A stretch of 64,000 nucleotides of DNA from Bin5 sp022821545. GTDB lineage: Bacteria; Chloroflexota; Anaerolineae; Caldilineales; Caldilineaceae. This document shows positions 17,645 through 26,420 of this stretch, piece by piece (the first letter of the stretch is position 1; every line of letters starts with the position of its first letter). The notes under the pieces are model-generated. The model had not been told where the DNA came from. It saw only the letters and a list, made by a program, of their open reading frames with translations, and made no database searches. A program made the position numbers and the translations under genes. The stretch is from contig CAXXLO010000002.1 of assembly GCA_963664085.2 (NCBI GenBank), positions 2,294,001 to 2,358,000 of the forward strand, written 5' to 3'.

Positions 17645-17679
17645 TGACACTGTGTTTCACTGACACTGTGATCCAGTGA
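17645..17679. repeat. Short direct and inverted repeats upstream of truD
   Basis: TGACACTGTG occurs at 17645-17654 and again at 17661-17670 (16-bp period). Overlapping it, TCACTG (17657-17662) pairs with CAGTGA (17674-17679). It lies 76-110 bases before the truD start in a 126-base gap after the methyltransferase gene. It could be an operator; no regulator is known here. Confidence 0.4.
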
Positions 17680-17695
17680 GACTGCGCCGCCGCGG

Positions 17696-18331
17696 CTATT
17701 CGTCCTTGAAATAGAGCAGGCTGTAGCACAAAGGAGTGCCCCGCACCCCGCCGTAGCGAAAACCCACCTCCTGCAGCCAGCGCCGTACCGTTCTCGGCAG
17801 TGCATATCCCGTGTGAGGCATCTCTTCACTGACCGCCAGACGCCCGCCCGCCTTCAGGACCCGTCGTAGCTCTTCCAAGGCAAAGAGCGGCTGCGGCATC
17901 TCGGAGAGCGAAGCGATGGCAACCACAACGTCCACACTGTCCCTCTTCAGCGGCAGGCGGTACGCGCCGCAATGATGGAAACTGACGCGTGAGGCAAAGC
18001 CGGCGCTCTCCACCTTCGCCCGCGCCGCGTCAACCATCGACGCCTGAATATCCACCGCATGCACGCGCCCCTCGCTGCCTACCTGCCGCGCCATCTCGAC
18101 AGTAAATGTGCCCGTGCCGCACCCCAAATCCAGCACCGTCTCGCCGGGCCCAATGCCAAACGGGCCCAGCGTAGACACAGGGTTGCGATACCGCATCCGC
18201 ACCGGATGGTCGAGCAGCTCCCGCAGCGGCCCAGGAAATGGACGGGGCCTCATGCGGTGCGCGATACGCGTACCGACCTGCGCGCCGACAGTCATGCCCA
18301 CGCATCGTATCAGAAGATTTCCCAGTCCCAT
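17696..18331 (-). CDS. Class I SAM-dependent methyltransferase
   Basis: 211 residues. The SAM-binding motif I is VLDLGCGTGTFTVEMARQVG, followed by an acidic VHAVDIQASMV (motif post-I), DVVVAIASLSEMPQP (motif II region) and LRRVLKAGGRLAVSEEMPH (motif III). This is the UbiE/MenG-like Methyltransf_11 pattern. The first 60 residues include a short hydrophobic, basic segment and RMRPRPFPGPLRELLDHPVRMRYRNP. The substrate is unknown. It lies between truD and the ArsA-like gene, all on the minus strand. Confidence 0.87.
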   Translation of the reverse strand: MGLGNLLIRCVGMTVGAQVGTRIAHRMRPRPFPGPLRELLDHPVRMRYRNPVSTLGPFGIGPGETVLDLGCGTGTFTVEMARQVGSEGRVHAVDIQASMVDAARAKVESAGFASRVSFHHCGAYRLPLKRDSVDVVVAIASLSEMPQPLFALEELRRVLKAGGRLAVSEEMPHTGYALPRTVRRWLQEVGFRYGGVRGTPLCYSLLYFKDE

Positions 18332-18400
18332 TTGTCAAAGTCCCGTGGCTGCCGAACTGTGCCCATACGCTGTGCCCGTACGCAGGCAACCGGCAGATGA

Positions 18401-19639
18401 TCACTGGCTGCTACAGGGAAAACGGATGCTCAGAATCCCCCCGGCAAAGACGGCGCCGCTGGCGTCCCGTTGCGCCAGGACCGCTGGCAGCAGAAACTCC
18501 CGCTTAAAATTGCCGATTGAAATGAAAAGTTCGTCGCCTCGTTTCGTCAGACGGATCTTGTCCAATTCAATGTGGGGCAAAGGCAGCTTGAGGATGAAGT
18601 CGTTGCCCTGCTCCTCAATCTCTTGAGCCTGACCAACGAACATGACGTCGCCCGGGTCCCGTTGACCGTACAGCTCATCCGCTAACGACCGCAACGGACC
18701 AAAGCCGACCACCTCTTCGCTGCGCCAGCCACTGTACAGAATCGGCAGCGGGTAGAAATCCCGCTCGATTTCAGCCAGGTAGCGGGTCTGCTGCATCTGA
18801 AGTTGGCGCAGATACGGATCGCTGCTTGGCGCAAGAACGGCTCCTTCACCGGCTCGCCGGCCCCCCTCGTCGTCCGCCGCGCCCCCGTCACTCACATGCG
18901 CCCGCACCCCCGGCAGGATCCGGTTCACCACTACCGCATCCACTGGACATCCGTAAAGGGACAGATAGGTTACGGCCCGGGCGCCCTCCTTGATCACCAT
19001 CTTTTCAGGATTGACCACAACCCGGTAACTGGTGGTCTGAGGGTCGCTCAGTACCTCCTGCAACTCCTTTACATCATCCACCAGCTTGGGCAGGGAGGCC
19101 AGCGCGTCCTGTTCCGGCATCAGCCGCCGCAACAGCCCGCCGGTCAAGCGCATCGCCGTCTCCCCCCAACCGAAAAAGCGTTCGACATACCACTGGAAGC
19201 TCTCCGGCATCGCCAGCAACCGCATCGACTCCCCCGTCGGCGCCGCATCCACGATCACCCGGTCAAACTCACGCGTCGCCGCGTTGCGGTAAATCTGTAT
19301 AAGGCTGAAGATCTCCTCCATGCCCGGAACTATCGCCATCTCTTCGGCAACCGTCTTGCTCATGCCCTCCTTACGCAAGATCTTGCCCATGTAGCCCTGC
19401 AACGCGCCCCAGTTCTTCCGTACCTCGTCCAGGACGTTGATTTCCTGCGCAAACAGATTGTTCGCAATCTCCGTCGGTTCGTTTTGCAGCGGCCGGTCCA
19501 GGCTGTCCGCCAGACTGTGTGCGATGTCCGTGCTCACCACCAGCGTACGGTAGCCCATCTGCGCGCAGCGCAACGCCGTCGCCGCCGCCGTCGTCGTCTT
19601 GCCTACGCCCCCCTTGCCCAAGTATAGAAGGATGCGCAC
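18401..19639 (-). CDS. ArsA/Get3-like ATPase with a C-terminal HSP20-like domain
   Basis: About 412 residues from GTG 19639. The deviant Walker A is YLGKGGVGKTTTAAATAL. Switch I is VVSTDIAHSLADSLD and switch II is VIVDAAPTGESMRLLAMPE. A single ATPase unit is present, as in Get3 and in bacterial ArsA homologues, rather than the fused tandem ArsA of arsenic operons. Residues about 345-412 (DFILKLPLPHIELDKIRLTKRGDELFISIGNFKREFLLP) form the alpha-crystallin-like tail known in this family. No arsB, arsC or arsR is nearby. A G-rich ribosome site precedes GTG 19639; a longer opening to 19708 is less likely. Confidence 0.85.
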   Translation of the reverse strand: MRILLYLGKGGVGKTTTAAATALRCAQMGYRTLVVSTDIAHSLADSLDRPLQNEPTEIANNLFAQEINVLDEVRKNWGALQGYMGKILRKEGMSKTVAEEMAIVPGMEEIFSLIQIYRNAATREFDRVIVDAAPTGESMRLLAMPESFQWYVERFFGWGETAMRLTGGLLRRLMPEQDALASLPKLVDDVKELQEVLSDPQTTSYRVVVNPEKMVIKEGARAVTYLSLYGCPVDAVVVNRILPGVRAHVSDGGAADDEGGRRAGEGAVLAPSSDPYLRQLQMQQTRYLAEIERDFYPLPILYSGWRSEEVVGFGPLRSLADELYGQRDPGDVMFVGQAQEIEEQGNDFILKLPLPHIELDKIRLTKRGDELFISIGNFKREFLLPAVLAQRDASGAVFAGGILSIRFPCSSQ

Positions 19640-19773
19640 TGTTTCCACCTCTCGCCACTCCACAATAATGGGATAATAACGGGGAATCTGATTCTCCTGC
19701 CGTCGCAAATGTCAGATCCGCCCGCCCAACTGTCCATTCTGGCCGCCGCCCGCTTTGATGTTTCTGGCAATTC

Positions 19774-20496
19774 TCAGTGGGCCCTGCCCGCTCCCTCTCT
19801 CCGCGCACGCCGCCGGGCGCCCCCGCGCCGCAAAATCGCAGCGACCGCCAGCGCGATCAGCACGGCCCCGGCCAGCACATAGAGCGCAGCCGCCCGGCTT
19901 AAACCGAACCAGCCCCGTATCCGCCACCAATACAGCGGCAGCTGCGCCCAATAGCTCCACCGCACATGCCAGCGATGGCCGATCGAGACTACATATTTGC
20001 CCATCTGGTTGTGGGGCGTCCACACGACAAGATAGCAGCGCCCGCCCACCAGGGTACGCGTGTCGACGAGAGGACCGGGGTAGTAATGTACACGCGTCAG
20101 TACATCTTTAACCGGCTGCAGAAGCTCGCTTGGCGGCGGCGCCACAATCGCTCTGTAGCCCTGGGGCAGCTCCAGTGGCAACTTCTCCGTGTCCGCACTG
20201 TACGGCAGGCTCCGCGCAACGACTGCAAACGTCGGTACCACCGAACCGCCGCGGGGCAGAACAGGCGCGAACATCTGTGCCCGCAAGCGGTCGCCCGCCT
20301 TGCAGTCCACCCGGTACACATGCGTCTCGCCAAGCCGTGTGAACGCCCCAAAGATGAGCCGCTTCCGGCTGAAATCGGTAAACGATTCGCCGTCTACCAA
20401 CTGGCTGCCCGGACGGCCGCCGAAAATAGGGACGCTACCCGCAAGATCGACGCCGGGAACCGGTCGGGCCCCGCCTTCAGTGCCTACCACAGTCAC
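19774..20496 (-). CDS. Uncharacterised protein with a single C-terminal membrane segment
   Basis: 240 residues, no recognised family. The soluble part (1-195) looks beta-rich, with FGAFTRLGETHVYRVDCKAGDRLRAQMF resembling a pre-peptidase-type sandwich. One hydrophobic stretch, AAALYVLAGAVLIALAVAAI (about 203-222), precedes a short Arg-rich tail. No N-terminal signal is visible. The start GTG 20496 has AGGAGG just upstream and an in-frame TGA sits 13 codons before it, so a hidden longer N-terminus is unlikely. It lies 134 bases upstream of the ArsA/Get3-like gene on the same strand, which makes a tail-anchored client worth considering. Confidence 0.6.
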   Translation of the reverse strand: MTVVGTEGGARPVPGVDLAGSVPIFGGRPGSQLVDGESFTDFSRKRLIFGAFTRLGETHVYRVDCKAGDRLRAQMFAPVLPRGGSVVPTFAVVARSLPYSADTEKLPLELPQGYRAIVAPPPSELLQPVKDVLTRVHYYPGPLVDTRTLVGGRCYLVVWTPHNQMGKYVVSIGHRWHVRWSYWAQLPLYWWRIRGWFGLSRAAALYVLAGAVLIALAVAAILRRGGARRRARREGAGRAH

Positions 20497-20716
20497 AACC
20501 CCTCCTGAATAAGAATACGCAAAAAGAAGCGTTCATGTTGCAGTTCAGTATCACGGGCAAGAGTCTATCACCCGCCCGCCCGCTCCGTCAACCGAACGCC
20601 CCGTTTGCCAGAGCCTAAATCCCTGCCCAAATCCCTGTCCCAGTCAGTCAAATTCGGACGTCCATTTCGATGTCGGAATCTTGGAATTCTCAAGAAATCT
20701 ATGGTACGCTTCAGCC

Positions 20717-22030
20717 ATGAATGCTCGCGTTCTCACCCAACTCGCCCTCGTGCATGTGGGCGTATCTATCACCGTCGTTCCCGTTACCAGTACGCTGAAT
20801 CGCGTCATGATCGCCGACATGAAGATGCCGGTGACGCTGGTGGCCGTCCTGGTTGCCTTGCCCTACCTGCTTTCCCCTCTGCAGATTTTCCTGGGCAACT
20901 GGTCTGACCGCCATCCGGCGGCCGGTTACCACCGCACGCCCTGGATTCTCCTCGGCGGGCTCCTCGCGGCCACAGGCAGCTACTTCACAGTCCACGTCGC
21001 CTATCTGCTGGACAATAACTTCGTCATGGGCCTCTGGGCCGCTGCCATCGTTTTCTGCCTCTGGGGCGCTGGCATAAACGCCGCCTCGGTTAGCTATCTT
21101 TCTCTCGTCACCGAACTCGCCGATGAAAACGGGCGGAGTCGGGCGGTCAGTATCATGTGGACAGCGATGATCGCGTCTACCATCGCTACCAGTCTGGGCC
21201 TCTCTCGCATGTTGGCAACGTCCACCGCCATTTCGAAGGAGACGCTGACCACTGCCTTTGGTACGATTTGGCTGGTGTCCGTCATCTTTGTCCTGATCGG
21301 CAGCTACCGCATCGAGCCCCGCGCGTCGGCCAGGACCGACCGGCCTGCCAACAGCGCAGATGATCCCATACTCGCGTTGCGCCTGCTCGCACAGAACCCG
21401 CAGGCCCGCCGCTTCTTCGTATATCTTATGATTGTGTTGATCAGCATCCACGCCCAGGACGTACTGCTCGAACCATTCGGCGCCGAAGCTATGGGCATGT
21501 CGGTCTCAGTTACTTCCCGTCTGACATCGATCTGGGGGATAGGCCTCTTTATTACCCTGCTAGCCGGAATCCTGTTTATAAGACGCTATGGGAAAAAGTC
21601 CGGCGCAAACGTCGGCGCCCTCGTGGCCGCCGTTGCCTTCGCCTCGATTATCGCCACCGGACTGCTCGGCCAGTCCAACCTGTTTCTCGCTTCCGTCTTC
21701 CTGCTGGGGCTGGGCGGCGGCCTCATGACCGTTAGCAATCTTAGTTTTATGTTAGATATGACCCTTCCCCAGGCCGCAGGTCTCTACATTGGCGCCTGGA
21801 GCATTGCAAACTTCGCCGGTCAGGCCATCGGCAACGTCTTTAGCGGTATACTGTGGGATCTGTTCTTCTTGCTGACGGGCAACCCGCTGATGGGGTACGC
21901 TGCCGTCTTCTCCCTCGAAATCGTCGGCCTGCTTCTGGCGGTCTGGCTCTTCCGTTCAATCAGTGTCGAACAGTTCCGTCGCCAAGCTGAAACGCGCCTG
22001 CATACCGTTCTCTCCCTGGCCACCGATTGA
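20717..22030 (+). CDS. PucC-like (BCD family) major facilitator superfamily transporter
   Basis: 437 residues with about 12 hydrophobic segments. The PucC/LhaA-type pattern is clear: LALVHVGVSITVVPVTSTLNRVMI, LVALPYLLSPLQIFLGNWSDRHP, YHRTPWILLGGLL, SYLSLVTELADENGRSRAVSIMWTAM and GLGGGLMTVSNLSFMLDMTLPQAAGLYIGAWS. In phototrophs such proteins assist light-harvesting complexes or pigment handling. No photosynthesis gene is present in this window, so the substrate is open. ATG 20717 is chosen; the opening at 20681 adds 12 unconserved residues. Confidence 0.88.
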   Translation: MNARVLTQLALVHVGVSITVVPVTSTLNRVMIADMKMPVTLVAVLVALPYLLSPLQIFLGNWSDRHPAAGYHRTPWILLGGLLAATGSYFTVHVAYLLDNNFVMGLWAAAIVFCLWGAGINAASVSYLSLVTELADENGRSRAVSIMWTAMIASTIATSLGLSRMLATSTAISKETLTTAFGTIWLVSVIFVLIGSYRIEPRASARTDRPANSADDPILALRLLAQNPQARRFFVYLMIVLISIHAQDVLLEPFGAEAMGMSVSVTSRLTSIWGIGLFITLLAGILFIRRYGKKSGANVGALVAAVAFASIIATGLLGQSNLFLASVFLLGLGGGLMTVSNLSFMLDMTLPQAAGLYIGAWSIANFAGQAIGNVFSGILWDLFFLLTGNPLMGYAAVFSLEIVGLLLAVWLFRSISVEQFRRQAETRLHTVLSLATD

Positions 22031-22140
22031 CGCCTTCTTTGCCCCAATTCCCTGGCGCACGGCCAAGCGCCAATCGCAAGCCAAGGCCCGCAGAACAACC
22101 TCTCCCGGTCGCTCCGGCTATACGCTGTCCTGTCTTTCTA

Positions 22141-22149
22141 TGCTATACT
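22141..22149 (+). promoter_or_regulatory. Extended -10 promoter element TGCTATACT
   Basis: TGC directly before TATACT, identical to the element at 4432-4440, about 115 bases upstream of the gene starting at 22266 in a 235-base gap after the PucC-like gene. A -35 hexamer is not evident, as expected for extended -10 promoters. Confidence 0.45.
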
Positions 22150-22265
22150 GAACCACAGAACCTGATTTTCGGACCGGTTCTGGCCGGTTCCGATCCCAGT
22201 TCTTCCGACTCTTGGCGACGGGCAATCTGCCGCGGGACAATTCCCCAGCCCCCTAGGACGATAGT

Positions 22266-22565
22266 ATGGTCAAAGTCTTACTGAGTTACGATATGCGGGA
22301 AGGGCATGAAGAAGACTGTCAACGGTACGTCGTGCAGACACTCGCTCCCGGCCTCGCGCAACTGGGTCTGCGTATTACCGACGCATGGTACACTCTCTGG
22401 GGAGAAGCCCCCCAGATCCTCGGCGGCGGAGTTCTTGAGGACAAAGAAGACGCCGCACGCATCCTGAGCTCGGACGAGTGGCAGGAACTGATCGCCGGCC
22501 TCGAACCATTCGTCGAAAACTTCAAAGTTCGGGTCGTAGATGCTAACGGCCGCTTCCAATTCTGA
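22266..22565 (+). CDS. Small uncharacterised protein, possible dimeric alpha/beta-barrel fold
   Basis: 99 residues. The layout is strand VKVLLSYDMREG, a helix ending in TLAPGLAQLG, a strand ITDAWYTLWGEAP, a strand ILGGGVLEDKEDAARILSSDEWQELIAGLEPF and a final strand FKVRVVD. This order and the AARILSSDEW turn recall ferredoxin-like alpha/beta-barrel small proteins (NIPSNAP/antibiotic-monooxygenase type), but no family residues can be named. Preceded by an extended -10 and followed by an overlapping gene, so it is probably the first gene of a short operon. Confidence 0.6.
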   Translation: MVKVLLSYDMREGHEEDCQRYVVQTLAPGLAQLGLRITDAWYTLWGEAPQILGGGVLEDKEDAARILSSDEWQELIAGLEPFVENFKVRVVDANGRFQF

Positions 22566-23493
22566 GCGGCCTGTCCCCGCGCCGCGTCACATTGCACGCC
22601 CTATGGCTTTTGCCCGGTCGCTCAAGGATTCCGCTGCCGCAGCTTGCCTTCGCAGGGCCTCCAAGCCATCCTCAGAACTTCAAGACGCCGCCCCGTCAAC
22701 TGACGGCAGACCCTTGGCGCTGGTCGTTTTCCTTGAAAACGTTGGCCACGTCCACGGCGTCGATCTGCCCCACTGGGTGATGGCGATCATCGACTGGGTT
22801 ACCGAAGAATACGCCAAGCTCCTGCTGCGTATCCTCGGCGCCTACCGTCGCTACCACCGCATCGTCATCCTCGAAGATGACGCCGCCACCTCCGCCAACC
22901 TGACCGGCGCCCTTGTCGAGGTCAGCGCCACCCACACCGTCGATCAACTTCTGCTCGTGCATGGGCGGAAACACTGCCTGATCGGTTACAAGGGGCGGGA
23001 ACTCGTCGACGCTGCCGCGTTCGACCGGCTGCTGGCCCGCTATATCGAGGATCCCTCCCTGCTCGATCTGCGCATGGTCTACGGACTCAACTGCTACGGC
23101 ATCAGCCTGGCCTCCACGTGGCTGGCTTTGGGGGCCCAAGCCGTCAACGGCGCCCAGGCCGTCAACTGGCTGCCGGAGCCTAGCCTCAGCCTCTTTCTGC
23201 GCAAATGGCTCAACGGCTCCCCCTTCAGTGAAGCTGTCGGCTACAGCGCCCGCCGCGCCCTCGCAATAGGCAAACTCCTCTGGCAGGACCGGGCCGACGG
23301 CAGCGAACATCCAAACATCGCCGGCAGCCGCCAGATCGTTTACGGCCGGCGCGACGTGACAATAACTTCGGTTTCCGACCGAACCCGAACCGCTCAATTT
23401 ACTTCAGCTCAGAAAGCCGCCGCACGCCCCCAACTCGCGACGGACGGCGAATTGCGCACACCAGACCAGAGGAGCCGCTATGCCCCTGCCTAG
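22540..23493 (+). CDS. Uncharacterised protein with a possible caspase-like (clan CD) core
   Basis: Up to 317 residues, overlapping the preceding gene by 26 bases. ATG 22603 is an alternative start, and the ordered part begins at about residue 58 (ALVVFLENVGHVHG). His141 lies in LLLVHGRKHCLIG and Cys185 in VYGLNCYGISLAST; the two are 44 residues apart, each at the end of a predicted strand. The following WLALGAQAVNGAQAVNWLPEPSLSLFLRKWLNGSPFSEAVGYSARRA resembles the helix-strand-helix after the catalytic Cys in CHAT, C25 and metacaspase-like peptidases. No activity is proven, and the name rests on pattern only. The C-terminus beyond 280 looks disordered. Confidence 0.55.
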   Translation: MLTAASNSERPVPAPRHIARPMAFARSLKDSAAAACLRRASKPSSELQDAAPSTDGRPLALVVFLENVGHVHGVDLPHWVMAIIDWVTEEYAKLLLRILGAYRRYHRIVILEDDAATSANLTGALVEVSATHTVDQLLLVHGRKHCLIGYKGRELVDAAAFDRLLARYIEDPSLLDLRMVYGLNCYGISLASTWLALGAQAVNGAQAVNWLPEPSLSLFLRKWLNGSPFSEAVGYSARRALAIGKLLWQDRADGSEHPNIAGSRQIVYGRRDVTITSVSDRTRTAQFTSAQKAAARPQLATDGELRTPDQRSRYAPA

Positions 23494-24067
23494 CCGGAAC
23501 GAAGCGATACAACTGCTGCATGAATGGGTCGAAAACGAGGGGCTGCGCCGCCATATGCTGGCTGTAGAAGCCGCCATGCGCGTCTACGCTCGTTACTATG
23601 GCGAAGATGAGGACCTCTGGGGACTGACAGGTCTGCTCCACGATCTGGACTACGACCGCTTTCCCGACATGGACGACCGGGAAAACGGCCATCCCCGTAC
23701 CGCGCTCCGCCTCTTCCGCCAGCAGGACTACCCGCCGGAATTCATCCACGCCGTCGAGGCCCACGCCACCTTCCTCGGCGTTCCGCGCCTGTCCAGGCTC
23801 GACAAGGCGCTCCTCGCCTGTGACGAGTTGACCGGCCTGATCCTCGCCTGCGCCTACGTGCGCCCCGACAAGGACCTGCGCGGCGTCAGACTCAAATCCG
23901 TCAAAAAGAAATGGAAGGATAAGCGCTTCACCGCCGCCATCGACCGCGCCGAGAATCTCCACTTTATCGAAGAGCTGGGCGAACCCTTTGACGAGCACGT
24001 GCAGCGCGTTCTCGACGCCATGAAAGAGGTCGCCCCGCAGCTGGGCGTCTCCGGCGAACAGAGCTGA
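23480..24067 (+). CDS. HD-domain phosphohydrolase-like protein
   Basis: 195 residues. The HD metal set is visible as H in LRRHMLAVEAAMR, the HD pair in GLLHDLDYDRFPDM, H in NGHPRTALRLF and H in AVEAHATFLG. Family members hydrolyse phosphate esters or nucleotides, and the substrate is not evident. The C-terminal third is basic (RLKSVKKKWKDKRFTAAIDR), as in a group of HDIG-related proteins. It overlaps the caspase-like gene by 14 bases, so the two are probably translated together with the 99-residue gene. Confidence 0.87.
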   Translation: MPLPSRNEAIQLLHEWVENEGLRRHMLAVEAAMRVYARYYGEDEDLWGLTGLLHDLDYDRFPDMDDRENGHPRTALRLFRQQDYPPEFIHAVEAHATFLGVPRLSRLDKALLACDELTGLILACAYVRPDKDLRGVRLKSVKKKWKDKRFTAAIDRAENLHFIEELGEPFDEHVQRVLDAMKEVAPQLGVSGEQS

Positions 24068-24101
24068 CTGCCCCCAGGGCATAACGGGGCTGCCCCTCGG
24101 A

Positions 24102-26420
24102 TCAGGTCTCGCCCCCGGCCAGCGCCTCCAAAACACGTTCCGGCGTCATCGGCAGTGTCCGGATCCGCCTGCCTGTCGCCGCCGTGAACGCATTCGCAAC
24201 TGCCGCGCCCACCGGCCCGATCGGCGGCTCGCCCATGCCATACGGCGTCTTGATCCCCGTGTCCACAAGTACGGAACGGACATCCGGCGCCTCGCGCATC
24301 GTCAGCAGCGGGTAGCTCTCGAAATTGTTCAATTCCAGGCGCCCGTCCTTCACATACGCCTTCTCGATCAGCGTTGACCCCACGCCCCACATCACGTTCC
24401 CCTCAATCTGCGCCTTCGCCCCATCCGGGTTTACGACCAGCCCACAATCCACCGCGCAGGCGACGTCATGGACCCTGATCTCGCCTGACGCTGCGTCCAC
24501 GGACACTTCCGCCACCTGTGCTACCACTGTGTTTGACGCAAAACAGGCGACGCCCCGCGCCCGGCCTGCGGGCGGCGCTGTCCCCCATCCACTCAGTGTC
24601 GCGACCGCTTCCAGAACAGCTCTCATGCGTTCGCCCGCAGCACTGTCCGGCAGGTGATCGAGGCGGAACTGGAGCGGGTCCGCTCCTGCCGCGGCCGCCA
24701 GCTCATCAACGAAACTCTCCACCGCAAATGTATTCGCGAAAAGGCCTAACCCCCGCCACCATCCGGTCCATACCGGCAATGTCTTTCGCCAGGCCGTCAC
24801 CGTGCGGTTAGGCACGTCATAATTGATACGCGCCCCAATCGTCGCGCCGAAGTCGGCGCCCATAACCAATTCCATGAAGTCCGGCATGAAACTGAAGGCC
24901 ACGTCGCTGCTCCCTTGCCGGTGTTCCATGGCGACAATTCGTCCAGCCCCGTCCACGGCGCCGTGGAGTATGCTCTTCGTCGGCGGCCGCAGGTAGCCGT
25001 GAAGCATTGCTTCCGTTCGATCCCAACCTAAATGTACCGGCGCGCCAACTGCGCTGGACAGCCGAGCCGCTTCAATCGCCGCCCCGGTATCGAGCTTGCT
25101 GCCAAAGCCGCCCCCGAGATAGGTCGGAACAACCCGAACTGTGTCGGCGTCCACGCCGAGCGCTTCGGCGATCAATCCCTTCGCCCTTTCGTGAGATTGA
25201 GTCGAAACCCACACATTCACCTGACCCTCCTTTACATCCGCAAGCGCTGCCGGAGCCTCAAGCGGGGCCTGCACAGCAAACGGCGAACGGAAGGTGGCCG
25301 TAATCGTGGTCTCTTTTCCCAGGACGCCGGTTGCATTACCCTCGCTCTGGATCGTGATACCGCCCTCTCCTTCAGGTTCGATCAGCGCATCGATCTCCTC
25401 CTGCTGCCACAGATGCCCTTCATCCCACTCCGTCTCCATCGCCTTCACCGCCGACCAGGCCGCGTTGCGTGAGTTCGCCACTACCCCGGCAAAACCGCTT
25501 TCCACATCGATCACGAACTTTACGATGCCTTCCATCTCTGCCGCTTCGCCCGGTGACGCGCTGAGCAGTTTCGCTTCCAGCGTTGGCGGCCGCGCGACGG
25601 CGCCGTAGAGCATATTGGGCACGCGCATGTCATAGCCGTAAACGGCCTGCCCCGTCACCTTGTCGGGAATGTCGATGCGCGCAACCGACTGTCCGATTAC
25701 GGCGAATTCATCAGCCTGCTTCAATTGCAGCTGCTCCTCTTCAGGCAGGCCCCAGTCAGTTATCGCCGCAGCCAGGCTGTGGAAGTCGGCTCGCTTTTCT
25801 GGGCTATCCGCGACGGCAAACCCCCGCCCTTCAACCCGCAAAGATACCTCCGGCTGCTCCAAGACCGCCGCCGCCTCCCGCTTCAGAAGACTACGCATGC
25901 CCGCGGCCGCGCGCCGCAACGGCCCGTAGCTGGATGCGACCGAAAAACTGCCGCCGGTACCGAAACTGTCCACCAGGTTAGAGGAGGTATCGGCCTGCTC
26001 CACAACCAGATCTCCCCAGTTGATGCCCAGTTCCTCTGCCGCAATCTGTGCAATCGATGTGTGAACGCCCTGCCCCATTTCCACCTTGGTCAGAGAGAGA
26101 CGTATGCGGCTGTCCTCCAATACTTCCAGCCAGAGCGGTGGGTCGGCAGGCAGTTGCATAAAACTGCTCCCTGCGTGTTCAGCTTCCGCAAGGCTCTCCG
26201 CCATAATTTCATGCAGAACCGGTTTGCCAAAGTACGCGCCCACGGCCAGACTTGCCCCCGCCGCTCCCAGTCCGATCAGAAAACCGCGCCGCGAGAGTCG
26301 CCAGCGCCGTTTCTTGGCCGGAGCGGCGTCAGCCCCCTCCGCTCCCCAGACTTCGTCGCTTTCGTGAAGCGAGCCAGCCGGCGGCCCCGCCTGCTCGGTC
26401 TGATCCCGTTCCTGCGTCAT
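24102..26420 (-). CDS. Tat-exported molybdopterin-binding subunit of a xanthine dehydrogenase-family oxidoreductase
   Basis: 772 residues, similar in layout to isoquinoline 1-oxidoreductase beta (IorB) and other exported aldehyde/purine hydroxylases. A Tat signal is present (RLSRRGFLIGLGAAGASLAVG, about residues 42-62). The cofactor domain shows TKVEMGQGVHTSIAQIAAEELGI, IPDKVTGQAVYGYDMRVPNM, LGGGFGSKLDTGAAIEAARL, GWWRGLGLFANTFAVESFVDELA and GMGEPPIGPVGAAVANAF. The terminal GEPPIGPV holds the conserved catalytic-side Glu region. The physiological substrate is not readable. It overlaps the 2Fe-2S gene by four bases, so the two form a heterodimer by translational coupling. No FAD subunit or cytochrome is adjacent. 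Confidence 0.9.
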   Translation of the reverse strand: MTQERDQTEQAGPPAGSLHESDEVWGAEGADAAPAKKRRWRLSRRGFLIGLGAAGASLAVGAYFGKPVLHEIMAESLAEAEHAGSSFMQLPADPPLWLEVLEDSRIRLSLTKVEMGQGVHTSIAQIAAEELGINWGDLVVEQADTSSNLVDSFGTGGSFSVASSYGPLRRAAAGMRSLLKREAAAVLEQPEVSLRVEGRGFAVADSPEKRADFHSLAAAITDWGLPEEEQLQLKQADEFAVIGQSVARIDIPDKVTGQAVYGYDMRVPNMLYGAVARPPTLEAKLLSASPGEAAEMEGIVKFVIDVESGFAGVVANSRNAAWSAVKAMETEWDEGHLWQQEEIDALIEPEGEGGITIQSEGNATGVLGKETTITATFRSPFAVQAPLEAPAALADVKEGQVNVWVSTQSHERAKGLIAEALGVDADTVRVVPTYLGGGFGSKLDTGAAIEAARLSSAVGAPVHLGWDRTEAMLHGYLRPPTKSILHGAVDGAGRIVAMEHRQGSSDVAFSFMPDFMELVMGADFGATIGARINYDVPNRTVTAWRKTLPVWTGWWRGLGLFANTFAVESFVDELAAAAGADPLQFRLDHLPDSAAGERMRAVLEAVATLSGWGTAPPAGRARGVACFASNTVVAQVAEVSVDAASGEIRVHDVACAVDCGLVVNPDGAKAQIEGNVMWGVGSTLIEKAYVKDGRLELNNFESYPLLTMREAPDVRSVLVDTGIKTPYGMGEPPIGPVGAAVANAFTAATGRRIRTLPMTPERVLEALAGGET

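Noticed and set aside
18401..20496. Arsenic resistance operon
   Set aside because: The ATPase is ArsA-like, but no arsB, arsC, arsD or arsR is present and the ATPase has a single unit with an HSP20-like tail.
22031..22265. tRNA or small RNA in the gap after the PucC-like gene
   Set aside because: No cloverleaf pairing or conserved TTCGA arm could be placed; only a promoter-like element is supported.
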